Shown piece after piece: positions 33,553 through 43,271 of a stretch of DNA of 64,000 nucleotides. Under the pieces are notes generated by a model. It saw nothing but the letters and a program-made list of their open reading frames with translations. It was not told the origin of the DNA and ran no database searches. Position 1 is the stretch's first letter. Every line of letters starts with the position of its first letter. Source of the stretch: Nitrospirae bacterium YQR-1 (lineage in GTDB: Bacteria > Nitrospirota > Thermodesulfovibrionia > Thermodesulfovibrionales > Magnetobacteriaceae); NCBI GenBank assembly GCA_039908095.1, contig JAMOBJ010000010.1, positions 30,363-94,362 on the forward strand, in the 5' to 3' direction. The position numbers were made by a program, and so were the translations under genes.

Positions 33553-34200
33553 CTAATAGCTCATATTTGTAGCATTATCTGCCCAGTACTCATCCGGCAC
33601 AAAATCCTCTATTGCTATATTATAAGGACGATTTGTATAAAGCTGGATTGTGCTTCCAAGATATCCGGCTTCACAAATTACCCCTGATACATTCCTTTTG
33701 GGGCTGGTTGTGCCCATAAAACATGCCATGGGGAGAGATTTGCAGTTTAGGTGGCTGTCTCTTTTAGCGTTAGAACCTCTTTTTATTGTTGATATAAAGG
33801 TAAGTTTAACACCGTAGGCCTCAGATGTACCAACGTATGGAGACAAGTCTATGGCATAGTCACTACCATGAGCGGTTCCCATATATAGTCCACGCCCGCT
33901 AAAAGTCAGCATTGTGGTTCGTTTATAACTCAGCTCACCGGTAAGGGTGGTGGAGGGCATCTCTCTGTTAAGCACACCTGATGCGTTAGACATAACAAAT
34001 ACACCCATCTGAGTGACGTTGTCTGCACCTATGCCGTTATTTGTTACTACACAGTAAACCGGATAGTTGGTGCCGGTGTGAAGATATGGTAGAAAGTATG
34101 TTACATAGGTGCCGTCAACAGAGCCCGCTTTCGGGATATAAAACGTCGTAAGAAATAACAGCATGGTTAAAAAAACCATAAAGCTGAATTTTTTATACAT
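33553..34200 (-). CDS. Secreted protein of unknown function
   Basis: About 215 residues from the ATG at 34200, chosen because AGGAGG lies 8 bases upstream; a second ATG at 34224 would put that SD inside the gene. A signal peptide (MYKKFSFMVFLTMLLFLTTFYIP) is followed by a mainly beta-type sequence with YFLPYLHTGTNYPVYCVVTNNG and two late cysteines. This pattern occurs in periplasmic or surface proteins of uncharacterised families. No partner is evident; the nearest gene on this strand is the sigma-54 regulator 36 bp downstream. Confidence 0.6.
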   Translation of the reverse strand: MYKKFSFMVFLTMLLFLTTFYIPKAGSVDGTYVTYFLPYLHTGTNYPVYCVVTNNGIGADNVTQMGVFVMSNASGVLNREMPSTTLTGELSYKRTTMLTFSGRGLYMGTAHGSDYAIDLSPYVGTSEAYGVKLTFISTIKRGSNAKRDSHLNCKSLPMACFMGTTSPKRNVSGVICEAGYLGSTIQLYTNRPYNIAIEDFVPDEYWADNATNMSY

Positions 34201-34432
34201 TTTTGCATTCCTCCTTATTTTCAAAACAATATCTCGTCACGTCAAACTATGCCATAATTGCACTTATGTTTTCCTCAACAGGAAACAGCCCATCGAGATG
34301 ATATTATAGTTTCAGATGGTTGGATTTGTCAATAAAAGTGCCGCTGTTTATGAAAATGTTTTTTTCACGGCTTACCAAAACAACAGTCTGATTTGATAAA
34401 CAATAACCTGTTTGTTCATCAACATTACCGTC

Positions 34433-34517
34433 TAATACCAAGTTGCAGTCATTCGATTAACTTTGTCGGCTTCGTCTAAAGCTCCTTGACGTCTCCCCTA
34501 AAGCCAGCACCTGGTTA
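34433..34517. repeat. TAATACC-family repeat, truncated copy 3
   Basis: 85 bp. TAATACCAAGTTGCAGTCAT and then ATTAACTTTGTCGGCTTCGTCTAAAGCTCC match the second arm type. The other arm is reduced to CACCTGGTTA, whose TTA provides the TAA stop of the Uma2 gene. The preceding ~200 bp (34225-34432) hold no gene. Confidence 0.7.
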
Positions 34518-35033
34518 CTCAAACACCTCAGTAATGTTGACTTTTAGTCCCTCAATGACTTTAGAAGTAACAAACCCCTCAAATGCTGCAATAGAGTGTA
34601 ACTTGTATTTATCACCTTCAATGGTTAATATCTCAATCGTTTGTGGCTCCGGCATAACTATCCAGTACTCCGGCACCCTGTATTTCTCATAAATAGCCTT
34701 CTTAACTGCGGTATCCATTTCATAACTGCCTGAAGATATTACCTCACAAACCATATCCGGTACGCCTCTTATCCAATCCTGTGCAATACTCAGGTTTTCT
34801 TTTCTGATAAACAATATATCGGGTTGAAGCCTATTAATCCCCTCTTCAAAGATTACATCAAGAGGAGATAAACATACTTTCCCTAATTTATGAGCCTTTA
34901 CGTGGTAGCGTATTATATCCGCTAAGTTAAAAACAATATCCTGGTGTTTAAAGAATGGACTAGGCCCCTTGATTTCCTCTCCATTGATAATTTCAGTTAA
35001 GTCTAAATCGGTTATTATAGTTTCCGTAAGCAT
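34515..35033 (-). CDS. Uma2 family (DUF820) restriction-endonuclease-fold protein
   Basis: 172 residues. HQDIVFNLADIIRYHV, LQPDILFI and VPDMVCEVISSGSYEMDTAVKKAIYEKYRVPEYWIVMPE give the PD-(D/E)XK-like core: the Asp of LQPDI, the E of CEVIS and the downstream K of the KKAIYEKYRVPEYW helix. Uma2 proteins are scattered, often multi-copy, and of uncertain target. The stop codon lies in a TAATACC-family repeat. Confidence 0.8.
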   Translation of the reverse strand: MLTETIITDLDLTEIINGEEIKGPSPFFKHQDIVFNLADIIRYHVKAHKLGKVCLSPLDVIFEEGINRLQPDILFIRKENLSIAQDWIRGVPDMVCEVISSGSYEMDTAVKKAIYEKYRVPEYWIVMPEPQTIEILTIEGDKYKLHSIAAFEGFVTSKVIEGLKVNITEVFE

Positions 35034-35128
35034 GGTTTATTTTAGCGTCAAACTAAAGGTTTTGTCAAAGAAATAGCCGACGTGGCATATCAGAGTGTTC
35101 TCTGTTGGCATCCTGCCTCAGTTGCAGT

Positions 35129-35451
35129 CTAAGGCAGCTTCTCATCCACCAGATTCTGATAAACCCCCTTGAGATATTCCCTGCCTGCGCCGTCCAACTG
35201 AGTATATAGATATTCGTTTCAGCAGCAGCCCTTGTTTCATTACAATAAAAGGTGTCCGGCTTGCGCATGTCTCCGGTGTGGGATTTATTGTCGTAGAAGC
35301 AGCCCCCACCGCAGATGCACCTTGCCCAGCACGTCAAACACTTTGGAAGATTATTCACTACGCTGCGGTGATAATCATTGATGCCTTCGACTTTGTAATC
35401 GGCGATGTTTCCAATCTTTGCATCTTCCTGTCCTGCAAACCGGTGGCAGGG
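35129..35451 (-). pseudogene. Radical SAM/SPASM protein, C-terminal remnant with frameshift
   Basis: The reading starts at 35451 as YPCHRFAGQEDAKIGNIAD and continues into PKCLTCWARCICGGGCFYDN, a SPASM auxiliary-cluster pattern with CxxCWxxxxCGGGC, then KPDTFYCNETRAA. Near 35212 the frame must shift to recover the natural end (NEYLYTQLDGAGREYLKGV..DEKLP). The radical SAM core is absent: two stop codons (TAG TAA) sit immediately upstream, the first being the stop of the preceding gene in the same frame. So a once larger peptide-maturase gene has been cut and frameshifted. Confidence 0.8.
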
Positions 35452-35457
35452 ATATTA

Positions 35458-36462
35458 CTACTGTTTAATCACAGGCTCACCGGTGTAAATAATCCTGAAC
35501 TTATCAGTTGGAATTTTTTCAATATTCTTATTAAAACCCTGAAACAAATCGTTCCATTTGCTTTGGTTTCCGTCAGTGTCGGGAGCAAGGAGTTGTGCCT
35601 GCAGTGCCATAGCGCCCCCATTGTCACCTAAATACATACCATACTTCTGAAGAGCTTTAGCTACTATCTTTCCCTCACGGTTTAACCCCCAACTATCAAA
35701 ATCCTTCTCTGCAAGAGATGGATCAAGCTGAAAAAGCATTCCCTCAACCGGATACTCAACACCCTTATTTTTTCCGTCACTTCTGGCGGCAGGTGTGATA
35801 AACATCGCCTCGCCCTTATCCGGTTTCCTGTTTTTTGGAAATGTAAACACCAGAGCATGGCGGATTTCACCGGCCTTAAGTTCCTCAGGACGTATCAGCC
35901 CTGCTATCAGCGGAAAACCAGAGCCCCTACCCCCTATAAGCTGCCAGCGTTTGCCCTCCTTGTGAGTGCCCACACCGGTTGCCTTTAAATCCCATATATT
36001 AAATGTATTTGCCCGTGGTGTGTCCTCGTCTTTTTTCCACCGGAAAGCAGACATCTCCCATGAAAGTCCCGCTGCCGGATCCACTATGCAAATATGCCCG
36101 TCCTCGGTAGGCTCAGCCCACATCTCCCTTGTCACCGGTATTGCCACATCGCTTATGCCTGCTCTGTTCTTATCCCATGTGTCGTATATCTTTGTGCTTC
36201 TGACCTTTGTAAGTGCCGTCTTTTTGGAATCAACGACCCATACAGGTATTGAATACGTTTTGGCAATGCGTATGTTTTTAGCCTCTGAAATAATGGTTTT
36301 CATAATAAGCGCTGAATCAGGATGTGTTTTAGCATCATGGGGAATCGGTATATTCCATGGTGAGTCATCCGAAAACGGCCTCCAGCCGCCCGGTAAACTG
36401 CCTGAGTCCTCTGCAAATACAACGCTTTGAGTCAACAACATAATTAACAGCAGTATCCACAT
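35458..36462 (-). CDS. Secreted protein of the exopolysaccharide locus
   Basis: About 334 residues from the ATG at 36462, with a G7 run as SD ten bases upstream; an ATG at 36495 would overlap the GT4 gene. Signal peptide MWILLLIMLLTQSVVFAE, then a mature domain with SDDSPWNIPIPHDAKTHPDSA, AAGLSWEMSAFRW, GKRWQLIGGRGSGFPLIAGLIRPEE and KYGMYLGDNGGAMALQAQ. I recall similar secreted proteins near polysaccharide genes but no defined activity. A lectin or lyase-like role is possible but unproven. It ends in TAG TAA, in frame with the SPASM remnant. Confidence 0.6.
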   Translation of the reverse strand: MWILLLIMLLTQSVVFAEDSGSLPGGWRPFSDDSPWNIPIPHDAKTHPDSALIMKTIISEAKNIRIAKTYSIPVWVVDSKKTALTKVRSTKIYDTWDKNRAGISDVAIPVTREMWAEPTEDGHICIVDPAAGLSWEMSAFRWKKDEDTPRANTFNIWDLKATGVGTHKEGKRWQLIGGRGSGFPLIAGLIRPEELKAGEIRHALVFTFPKNRKPDKGEAMFITPAARSDGKNKGVEYPVEGMLFQLDPSLAEKDFDSWGLNREGKIVAKALQKYGMYLGDNGGAMALQAQLLAPDTDGNQSKWNDLFQGFNKNIEKIPTDKFRIIYTGEPVIKQ

Positions 36463-36469
36463 AACCTGA

Positions 36470-37582
36470 TTACCCCCCCAAACCATACACCTCAAGCATA
36501 AGCCTGTGCATAGTTTCTATAGAAAATTCATTTTTAACGAGTGCAAACGCCTCTTTTGTTATTGCTTGTGTCACATCAGGATTGTCTTTGATATACCGTA
36601 TTGCCTCAACAATGGCTTTGCTGCTTTTGGGTTCAATCAGAATTGCAGTTTTACCATGCCTTAAAAAATAAGCTATGCCCCCTACATTTGATGCCACAAC
36701 GGGCAGTTGACAAGCACATGCCTCTAAAAGTGCATACGGCAATCCCTCAGACAGTGAAGGCATGCAGAAAACATCCGCCGCTGCAAGCAGGTTTGTAACA
36801 CATGAGTGAAACCCCAGCAGTTTCACGTCATTTTCTATCCCTTGTGATATTATTACCTCATTAAGCGTTTGAAACTCCCGTCCATCACCTACAATCAAAC
36901 ATTTCACTTCAAAGGCACCTTTAAGCATAATGTTTAACGCCTCCACTAAATAGATATGACCTTTAACCGGCTCAAGACGGCCCACAGTGATTATAACAAA
37001 ATCATCTTTTTTTAAACCAAGAGAGGCTCTCTCCCTCTCCCTCAGCGTTTCTTTCCGGTCAACCTCAGGCATTGCTATCCCGTTGTGAATCAAAACTACC
37101 TTGCCGGCTCCAAAACCACGAAGATATGTGCTTACAGACTCAGACACAGAGATTAAAGTTACCCCTAAAAAAACATTAAGTTTTAAAATCAATTCGTAGA
37201 GCAATTTTTTTATTCCCCTCTCTGTATCTCCATAGCTGCTGTGGACAGTGCATATTTTTAACGGTGTATGGGCTAAAACGGCTGCAATTAACCCCCAAAG
37301 CTGCGACTGCGGGTTATGAGCGTCAACTACGTTAAAACACCCTCTTTTGATTATTTTATATATACTGAAAATGATAAACGGATTTGCCTTGCTCATTGAA
37401 AGTGCGAAGGTATTTAAGTTTCGCTCCCTGAGCTTAGACTCAAGGGGTGTATCCTTTAGTGTGACAACACCATAGCAACAGCGTCTGCAATGAAGATGCT
37501 CCGCTGTATTTATGACCCTTACTTCCGCCCCTCCAAAATGCTTTGACAAGGAAACTATTAATACAGATGGGTTTTCAGCCAT
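36470..37582 (-). CDS. Glycosyltransferase family 4 (group 1)
   Basis: 370 residues, GT-B fold. FGGAEVRVIN near the N-terminus and, in the C-terminal half, VGRLEPVKGHIYLVEAL and EGLPYALLEACACQLPVVASNVGG with the E-x7-E nucleotide-sugar motif. A cytoplasmic retaining transferase adding one sugar to the lipid-linked repeat unit. It overlaps the upstream GT2 gene by 8 bp. Confidence 0.88.
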   Translation of the reverse strand: MAENPSVLIVSLSKHFGGAEVRVINTAEHLHCRRCCYGVVTLKDTPLESKLRERNLNTFALSMSKANPFIIFSIYKIIKRGCFNVVDAHNPQSQLWGLIAAVLAHTPLKICTVHSSYGDTERGIKKLLYELILKLNVFLGVTLISVSESVSTYLRGFGAGKVVLIHNGIAMPEVDRKETLRERERASLGLKKDDFVIITVGRLEPVKGHIYLVEALNIMLKGAFEVKCLIVGDGREFQTLNEVIISQGIENDVKLLGFHSCVTNLLAAADVFCMPSLSEGLPYALLEACACQLPVVASNVGGIAYFLRHGKTAILIEPKSSKAIVEAIRYIKDNPDVTQAITKEAFALVKNEFSIETMHRLMLEVYGLGG

Positions 37583-38735
37583 TTTTTACCGGCACCCATT
37601 TTTCCACCTTTTTGCCTCTTAAAAAATCTGTTAATCCTAAAAGAGTGCCGTAGTTGCCAAGCGTAAAGTAAAATGCCACTGAAAATATGCGTGTAATTAG
37701 CTTGATTTTTTTGATTTTAGACAATACCAATAAGTAGAATATATTAGAAGCATAAAATGCAGCCTGAAGCACAAAAAATATACTATAGTACAAGTGCTCC
37801 CTTACCAGTAAAAACGAACTTATAAACAGAGTTATTAAAAAAACCGGTAAAGTGCGTCTGAGGATTTTATTAATAAAAAGGCTTACCGAAAACATTCCAA
37901 ACTTAGACGGATTCAAGAGCTCTTTATACATTGAAATCCCTCTAAGGCTTGTGGTAACTATCCTTTTTCGCCTTACAATTTCATGTGCCGGATCTCTTGA
38001 CGGTGTTTTTATTAAAGCCACTGCATGGTGTTCGTATGTAAATCTGAAGCCAAGACTTACTACTGTAAGGTGAACAAATAGATCGTCTGTGACCGATGAG
38101 GGGACAGGTCTAAAGAGTGATTTTCTTATTGCATACAGTTTGCCGTCATTTGATGAAATGCTCCCTCTCAGGCTCTCCAGCTTTTTGATAGCGGTATCGA
38201 AACCAATGTAAGCGCTTTGGGCGTCTTTTAGAGATTCCCCGCCACGGTCACTTATTATACGCCGTCCTGAAACGCCACCGGTGGTAGGGTCGAAAAAGTG
38301 TCTGAGAAGATTTGGTATTGACTCTTTAGACAGTATGGCATCAGCATCAGAAAAAACCAGAATCTCCCCGTTTGCCGCCTCTGCCGCCTTATTTAATCCG
38401 ATGTGTTTTCCAAGATGCTCATCATTTTTTATAAACCGGATACTCTCTCCATACCCCTGCACTATTTCATTGGTTGCATCATAAGAGCCGTCTGAGACCA
38501 CTATAATTTCATAATCATCACCTCCAAAGTCAAGTGAAAGCGAGTTGTCAAGCTTTTCTGCAATTAATTGCTCTCCGTTGTGTACAACTATGATTAACGA
38601 TACAGAGCTTGAAAACGGCTGTAATTTGTTCTTTTTCGGGGGTTTTATAAGATACGCAAGAACACAAAACAACGGGTTTAGAAAAAAAACCGAAAAAACC
38701 GCAAAGATTGAAAACAAAAATATTGCTGTAATCAT
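37575..38735 (-). CDS. Membrane-anchored glycosyltransferase family 2
   Basis: 386 residues. An N-terminal membrane helix, the GT-A domain with VVSDGSYDAT, FSDADAIL (DxD) and VTDDLFVHL, and RRKRIVTTSLRG in the place of the (Q/R)xxRW motif. Two or three C-terminal membrane helices follow. The layout is that of processive hyaluronan/cellulose-type or NodC-like transferases. It overlaps the Wzy gene by 4 bp and the GT4 gene by 8 bp. Confidence 0.85.
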   Translation of the reverse strand: MITAIFLFSIFAVFSVFFLNPLFCVLAYLIKPPKKNKLQPFSSSVSLIIVVHNGEQLIAEKLDNSLSLDFGGDDYEIIVVSDGSYDATNEIVQGYGESIRFIKNDEHLGKHIGLNKAAEAANGEILVFSDADAILSKESIPNLLRHFFDPTTGGVSGRRIISDRGGESLKDAQSAYIGFDTAIKKLESLRGSISSNDGKLYAIRKSLFRPVPSSVTDDLFVHLTVVSLGFRFTYEHHAVALIKTPSRDPAHEIVRRKRIVTTSLRGISMYKELLNPSKFGMFSVSLFINKILRRTLPVFLITLFISSFLLVREHLYYSIFFVLQAAFYASNIFYLLVLSKIKKIKLITRIFSVAFYFTLGNYGTLLGLTDFLRGKKVEKWVPVKNG

Positions 38736-40129
38736 ATGTTGCTCTGCAGAGATAATCTGTGCGCAGCCTGAGAAAGCCCTGCCGTAAGAAGGAAGTATTT
38801 ATGAAAAGGTTCACTAAAAATAAACAGGTAACAGAGCAGAACTATAAACGAAAAGATATATGCATCAATATATGAGGCGTTAGCGGTTTCCCCGTTTTTT
38901 AGAAAGTTCTTTCTTGCTGAAATAAGATTGCGCATTATAAGCCGGATAATTGCCATAAAAAGTATCAGGCCAAAAATGCCGACTCCAACAAGATACTCCA
39001 GATATGTGTTGTGAGCGAAACGTCTGTTGGTCAGCCCCTCTTTTGCAAACTTACGTGCATAGACGGTTGTTTCAAAAATATCCCTGAATGTTCCCAGTCC
39101 GGTGCCAATCACAGGATGGCTCCAAAATGTCTCCATTCCAACAACAATGTATGAAGCACGTCTGCCTATTGATTTGTCGGTTTTTGTGTCGGTAACTTTT
39201 TTGAAGTGCTCAAAATATCTGGGTGGTAGCGCTCCTATGGTTATAGCAACAACTGCAAGGATGATAAATATTTGCAGAAACATGCGTTGTAAATTCAATT
39301 TTTTCATATGCCTGATAAAAATAATAATCATTATCAACGATATTATCAACGCACCACCTCTTGAAAAAGAAAACACAACAGCCAGAATGTTTATAACAAA
39401 TAGCCCCAGATATAGCAATTTTACGGGTGCCCCCCTTGCTCTGTCAAACATTTCCGACAAAAGCGGTAAAGAAAATGCTATCATAAGAGCATAATTATTC
39501 GGGTCGGTGCTTCCCCCGATGCTTCTTTTAAACTGTCCGGTTTCCACATTTTCTGCAAAAAACGTAATATTGAAGATATAACCTAACACTCCGGTTAAGG
39601 CACTCAATGAAACACTATATACCACAATAGGCGGCAGGTACTTAAACAGCGCATCTCTGTCTGTAAAAAACATAGTTATCACTATGAACATTACCGCAAC
39701 AATAAATAGGCCTACGTTTTGAAATGCGGTTTCCTTAAAAGGAGAAAACAAAGCGGATATTACAGATACTGAAAATAGAAGCAACATAAGACGCCACAGA
39801 CCGGATTTCAGTTGTGCCGGCATGTGTTTTAATAAAAAGGCTTTAAACATGATGTATAAAATAAGAACACCCGCCAATAGCCAGTGTATTTTCAGAAATT
39901 TCAAATCAGACACATTTCTGTAAGCGCCGAAGGGTATAAGAAAGATTATTAAATAGTAAGCAAAAGCTGGATTATTATTTAGTATAATAAAAAACACCAC
40001 TAACAGAGCAGGGACAACGGCAAGGTAATAATATGGAGTTGCCATGATAAATAATATCGTACTGAAAAAAGCCAAAAAAATGATTTTCTCGATCGGGTTT
40101 CTTATTAATGTAAAAAATCTCTCTCTCAT
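38732..40129 (-). CDS. O-antigen ligase/Wzy-type polymerase
   Basis: 465 residues, about twelve membrane segments. The Wzy_C loop is THPVIGTGLGTFRDIF-like (FWSHPVIGTGLGTFRDIFET) followed by RRFAHNTYLEYLVGVGIFGL with the conserved His-Asn. In a Wzx/Wzy pathway it polymerises repeat units in the periplasm. It overlaps both neighbours by 4 bp. Confidence 0.85.
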   Translation of the reverse strand: MRERFFTLIRNPIEKIIFLAFFSTILFIMATPYYYLAVVPALLVVFFIILNNNPAFAYYLIIFLIPFGAYRNVSDLKFLKIHWLLAGVLILYIMFKAFLLKHMPAQLKSGLWRLMLLLFSVSVISALFSPFKETAFQNVGLFIVAVMFIVITMFFTDRDALFKYLPPIVVYSVSLSALTGVLGYIFNITFFAENVETGQFKRSIGGSTDPNNYALMIAFSLPLLSEMFDRARGAPVKLLYLGLFVINILAVVFSFSRGGALIISLIMIIIFIRHMKKLNLQRMFLQIFIILAVVAITIGALPPRYFEHFKKVTDTKTDKSIGRRASYIVVGMETFWSHPVIGTGLGTFRDIFETTVYARKFAKEGLTNRRFAHNTYLEYLVGVGIFGLILFMAIIRLIMRNLISARKNFLKNGETANASYIDAYIFSFIVLLCYLFIFSEPFHKYFLLTAGLSQAAHRLSLQSNI

Positions 40130-41154
40130 GTCTGAGCAACACTTTTATGTAAAAAGTATTGGTGAATCATATAGGAGTTCAACGGAGATACAGGGGTATA
40201 TTTAATTACGTAAGCATATTTAAAGTTTTTATCATTTAATGCAATTCCCTTATATATTATACCTTTACAAAATGCGGTTTTTTTCTTTTTCTTTTTTATT
40301 AGTATTTCAAGTTTAAAGGACGTCTCCTCTTTCAACTGTTTATCGGCATACATCAGAAAAGCCTCGTCATTGATATTAACCAACAGCCCCTCATCTGTTA
40401 GCTGTTCCGTGGAGGCGTCACCCCAAAAAATCCTGCTGTCATTAAGATAAATCCTTTCGTTGGTTCTTTTCTCAGCCATGTCTTTTTTAAACATGCGCAA
40501 AACCAGTTTTTTCCATATTAACACTACAATTTTTGTGGTCGCATATTTTACTGACAGATATGCAGTATAAAAAATCAAAACAATATCTACTGCAAAATTC
40601 TGTTTTTTCTGAATGTATAAATTGTCAATATGAGTACGTAGTTTTTTGGTGGAATTATGAGGCGTGAAGAGTTGAGAGTATCCGATTAAACCGGGCTTCA
40701 CGCTAAACCTCTTGTCATAGCCTTTAATATCTTTACAGAATTTATCATAAATTACGGCACGTTCCGGTCTTGGGCCGATAAAAGCCATATCCCCCTTCAA
40801 AACGTTAAATATTTGGGGCAGTTCGTCTAACCGTGTCTCCCTTAAAAACTTTCCAACCTTGGTTACCAGATTATACTGAGACGTTAATAATTCAGCGCCG
40901 ATTATCTGCTCTGCATTGGGCACCAGTGTGCGAAACTTATACATCGTAAATATCTCTTTATTTTTACCAAGACGCTCTCCACGATAAAAAATCGGCCCGT
41001 TGTCCGTTAATTTTATTGCCGCTGATATTACCACAAAAAATGGAAAAGAGAAAAATAAAAGCAGCGCTGCCAGCACAACATTAAAAATATTGCTAAATGT
41101 GTTTGAAAATATCCTGTAACCGGTTTTAATATTTAGTGCCGAGCTGAAATCCAA
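40126..41154 (-). CDS. Initiating sugar-phosphate transferase with C-terminal PilZ-like domain
   Basis: 342 residues. One N-terminal membrane helix and the polyprenyl-phosphate sugar-1-phosphate transferase core: GPIFYRGERLGKNKEIFTMYKFRT, RETRLDELPQIFNVLKGDMAFIGPRPE with the catalytic D110-E111, and KPGLIGYSQL. After ~225 it carries about 110 extra residues. They start KRTNERIYLNDSRI (an RxxxR at 230-234), continue LLVNINDEAFLMY (position of the D/NxSxxG motif, here NIND) and a beta-rich stretch, which look like a divergent PilZ domain. It starts the lipid-linked repeat unit; the tail could couple initiation to c-di-GMP or a partner. Confidence 0.82.
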   Translation of the reverse strand: MDFSSALNIKTGYRIFSNTFSNIFNVVLAALLLFFSFPFFVVISAAIKLTDNGPIFYRGERLGKNKEIFTMYKFRTLVPNAEQIIGAELLTSQYNLVTKVGKFLRETRLDELPQIFNVLKGDMAFIGPRPERAVIYDKFCKDIKGYDKRFSVKPGLIGYSQLFTPHNSTKKLRTHIDNLYIQKKQNFAVDIVLIFYTAYLSVKYATTKIVVLIWKKLVLRMFKKDMAEKRTNERIYLNDSRIFWGDASTEQLTDEGLLVNINDEAFLMYADKQLKEETSFKLEILIKKKKKKTAFCKGIIYKGIALNDKNFKYAYVIKYTPVSPLNSYMIHQYFLHKSVAQT

Positions 41155-41243
41155 ATGTAAACTCCTTAACTATTGTTTAATTAATAATATAACAAAGATG
41201 TTGAAAATGTGCCGGTTAACTTCTTTATAAAATTTCTTTGATT

Positions 41244-43271
41244 TTACAGGCCATAAGATGTATCCTTTATTACATTTACCGTCCACACATAAACCCAGCC
41301 CTCGGTGCCGTCACTGGTTTTGACTTTTAGCCAGCCTCTTTTATATGTATTGATGACAGCCATCTTATCACCTTTTTCAAGATATGCAATCACTGTTGAA
41401 CCAGGCACCGGAGTGCTGAATAGTTTTGCAATATCTGAGCTTAGCTCTGCCGTGGTTGCGTTAAAGTTTGCATTTAATGCAGCGGCAGGAGACTCCATAG
41501 TGGTGGTGTTATCTGCTTTCTGCGCTGTATCGGCCTCTGCCTCTGTTGCGAAAGAAGCTGAGGCTGTTACACTGTCTGTGGGATTTTTCATTGAATAAGC
41601 CGGCAGATACTTATTATTTATGCTATTGGTTTGTACCACTTGACAACCTATAACAATTACTGTAACAAGCATCCATAATAATATTACTACAGGTATGCAG
41701 ATTGTTTTTAACAAAGAGAGCAGCGTTGTTGTACTAATAGAGGGGGTTTTGGGCAAATCAGTTTTTTTCTTAAACAACGGCACGAATTTTGATTTTAAGG
41801 TTGTAAATATATCCGGCTTTTTTGACTGCGTTGTGGTTTCATCAGACATAAAAGGAATAAATAAAAGCACGGGAAGTTGAGCATATTTAAAAACATCTTC
41901 AGGTTTCTTAAATGTTTGATCTAAATACTCTTTCAAGAACCCGAGACTCATACCTGTCATTAAACCAGTGATAAGCCCTATGGGTATTAACAGCATGGGA
42001 ATAGGGAAAATAGGGCCGCTTGATGGAAATGCCTTACCCATGATGCTTATAAGAAAGGTCCCGGCCTCTGAGGATGATGTTATTCTGGATTCCTCCTTAC
42101 GTTTAGAGAAAATATCATAGGATAATTTATATATTTCTATGTCTCTTTTTACTCTCTCGGTGGCTATTGTTAATTCCTGAAGTTTCATGTTTTGAGTCTG
42201 GATTTTTTCAATACGCTGCTCAACAGAATCGATTTTTTCGTTAATTGTTTCCAGCTGTCTTTTTATATTGTTATTATAGTCGGATATTTCTTTTTTAAGC
42301 GCATTGTATGTTGCAGTAACCTGCTCGTCTATGTATTGGGCTTTTTCACTTTCTTTGCTGTATTTGCTTAAAATAGTGTTTCGCTCCGCAACCAGGGCCT
42401 GAAGCGACTTGCTTAAACCGGTAATAGACTCATTACCATCCAGGAATGAAAAAAAACTTATCTCTCTACTTTGTAGTGCATTGTTTATTTGCTGGATTAT
42501 CTGTGCTTTCTCTATTGCAGATTGTTTAAAATGATATAGGTCCTGCTCAAGGTCCTTTTTGATTAAGAGATTATTCTCTATTTCTTTAGCCGGCATTACA
42601 CCGTCACCTTCTTTATATAACTTCATTAGCTCGTCTTCTTTATCCTCAATACTTTTCTTTGACTCTGTCACCTGTTGCTTAAAAAATGACTTGGACTCAG
42701 CTGAATTATAAAGCTGCATCCTGTATTTCAAAAACTGCTCCATAAGAGTATCCAGAAACAAAACCGCATATTTGGAATCCCTATCCTGTACCGTTATTTT
42801 TATAACATTGGTGATTGGGACAATTTCGGTAGTAATCCTTTTTTTAATCTTATAAATTTCACTTTCCTCTATGGTTATGTTGCCGGTGGTTTTCTTTTTA
42901 ATTTTAAACAGAGCAAGAAAAGAAAATCTTTTTGACGCCGCATTATTCTTTAAATTGTTTTCCTTCAAAAATATAAGAGTGTTTCTTATGACATCCGGTG
43001 AGGTTAAGATTTCAGATTCAGAGTTGAGATCCTCTTTTGTTACGGGAAAAGGTTTAATTTCCTCTTTTTCTATGGCATCAGGGCTCTTTTCAGCTTTCTT
43101 TCCTTTTACCAAAATTGAACCATAAGCAGCGTAAGTTTTTGGCCAAAGAAAAGAAACAAGTATTGAGGCAATAAATATTGCGGCGGCAACAAAATAAATA
43201 ATTCGTTTCTGAACAAAAAATGTAGTTAGTAATTCCCTTTTATAATCCTCTATCACTGCATTAGTCTTCAT
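41244..43271 (-). CDS. Wzc/GumC-like chain-length protein with C-terminal SH3 domain
   Basis: About 675 residues from the ATG at 43271, which overlaps the wza stop (ATGA). Two membrane helices (about 25-45 and 425-450) bracket a periplasmic Wzz/GNVR region with long coiled coils (SFFKQQVTESKKSIEDKEDELMKLYKEGDG..). A further helix near 520-545 is followed by a low-complexity linker and a bacterial SH3 domain (TPVPGSTVIAYLEKGDKMAV..RGWLKVKTSDGTEGWVYVW). The kinase half of classical Wzc is replaced: the ATPase is a separate gene. The SH3 tail suggests binding to peptidoglycan or to Wza in the periplasm. Confidence 0.82.
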   Translation of the reverse strand: MKTNAVIEDYKRELLTTFFVQKRIIYFVAAAIFIASILVSFLWPKTYAAYGSILVKGKKAEKSPDAIEKEEIKPFPVTKEDLNSESEILTSPDVIRNTLIFLKENNLKNNAASKRFSFLALFKIKKKTTGNITIEESEIYKIKKRITTEIVPITNVIKITVQDRDSKYAVLFLDTLMEQFLKYRMQLYNSAESKSFFKQQVTESKKSIEDKEDELMKLYKEGDGVMPAKEIENNLLIKKDLEQDLYHFKQSAIEKAQIIQQINNALQSREISFFSFLDGNESITGLSKSLQALVAERNTILSKYSKESEKAQYIDEQVTATYNALKKEISDYNNNIKRQLETINEKIDSVEQRIEKIQTQNMKLQELTIATERVKRDIEIYKLSYDIFSKRKEESRITSSSEAGTFLISIMGKAFPSSGPIFPIPMLLIPIGLITGLMTGMSLGFLKEYLDQTFKKPEDVFKYAQLPVLLFIPFMSDETTTQSKKPDIFTTLKSKFVPLFKKKTDLPKTPSISTTTLLSLLKTICIPVVILLWMLVTVIVIGCQVVQTNSINNKYLPAYSMKNPTDSVTASASFATEAEADTAQKADNTTTMESPAAALNANFNATTAELSSDIAKLFSTPVPGSTVIAYLEKGDKMAVINTYKRGWLKVKTSDGTEGWVYVWTVNVIKDTSYGL

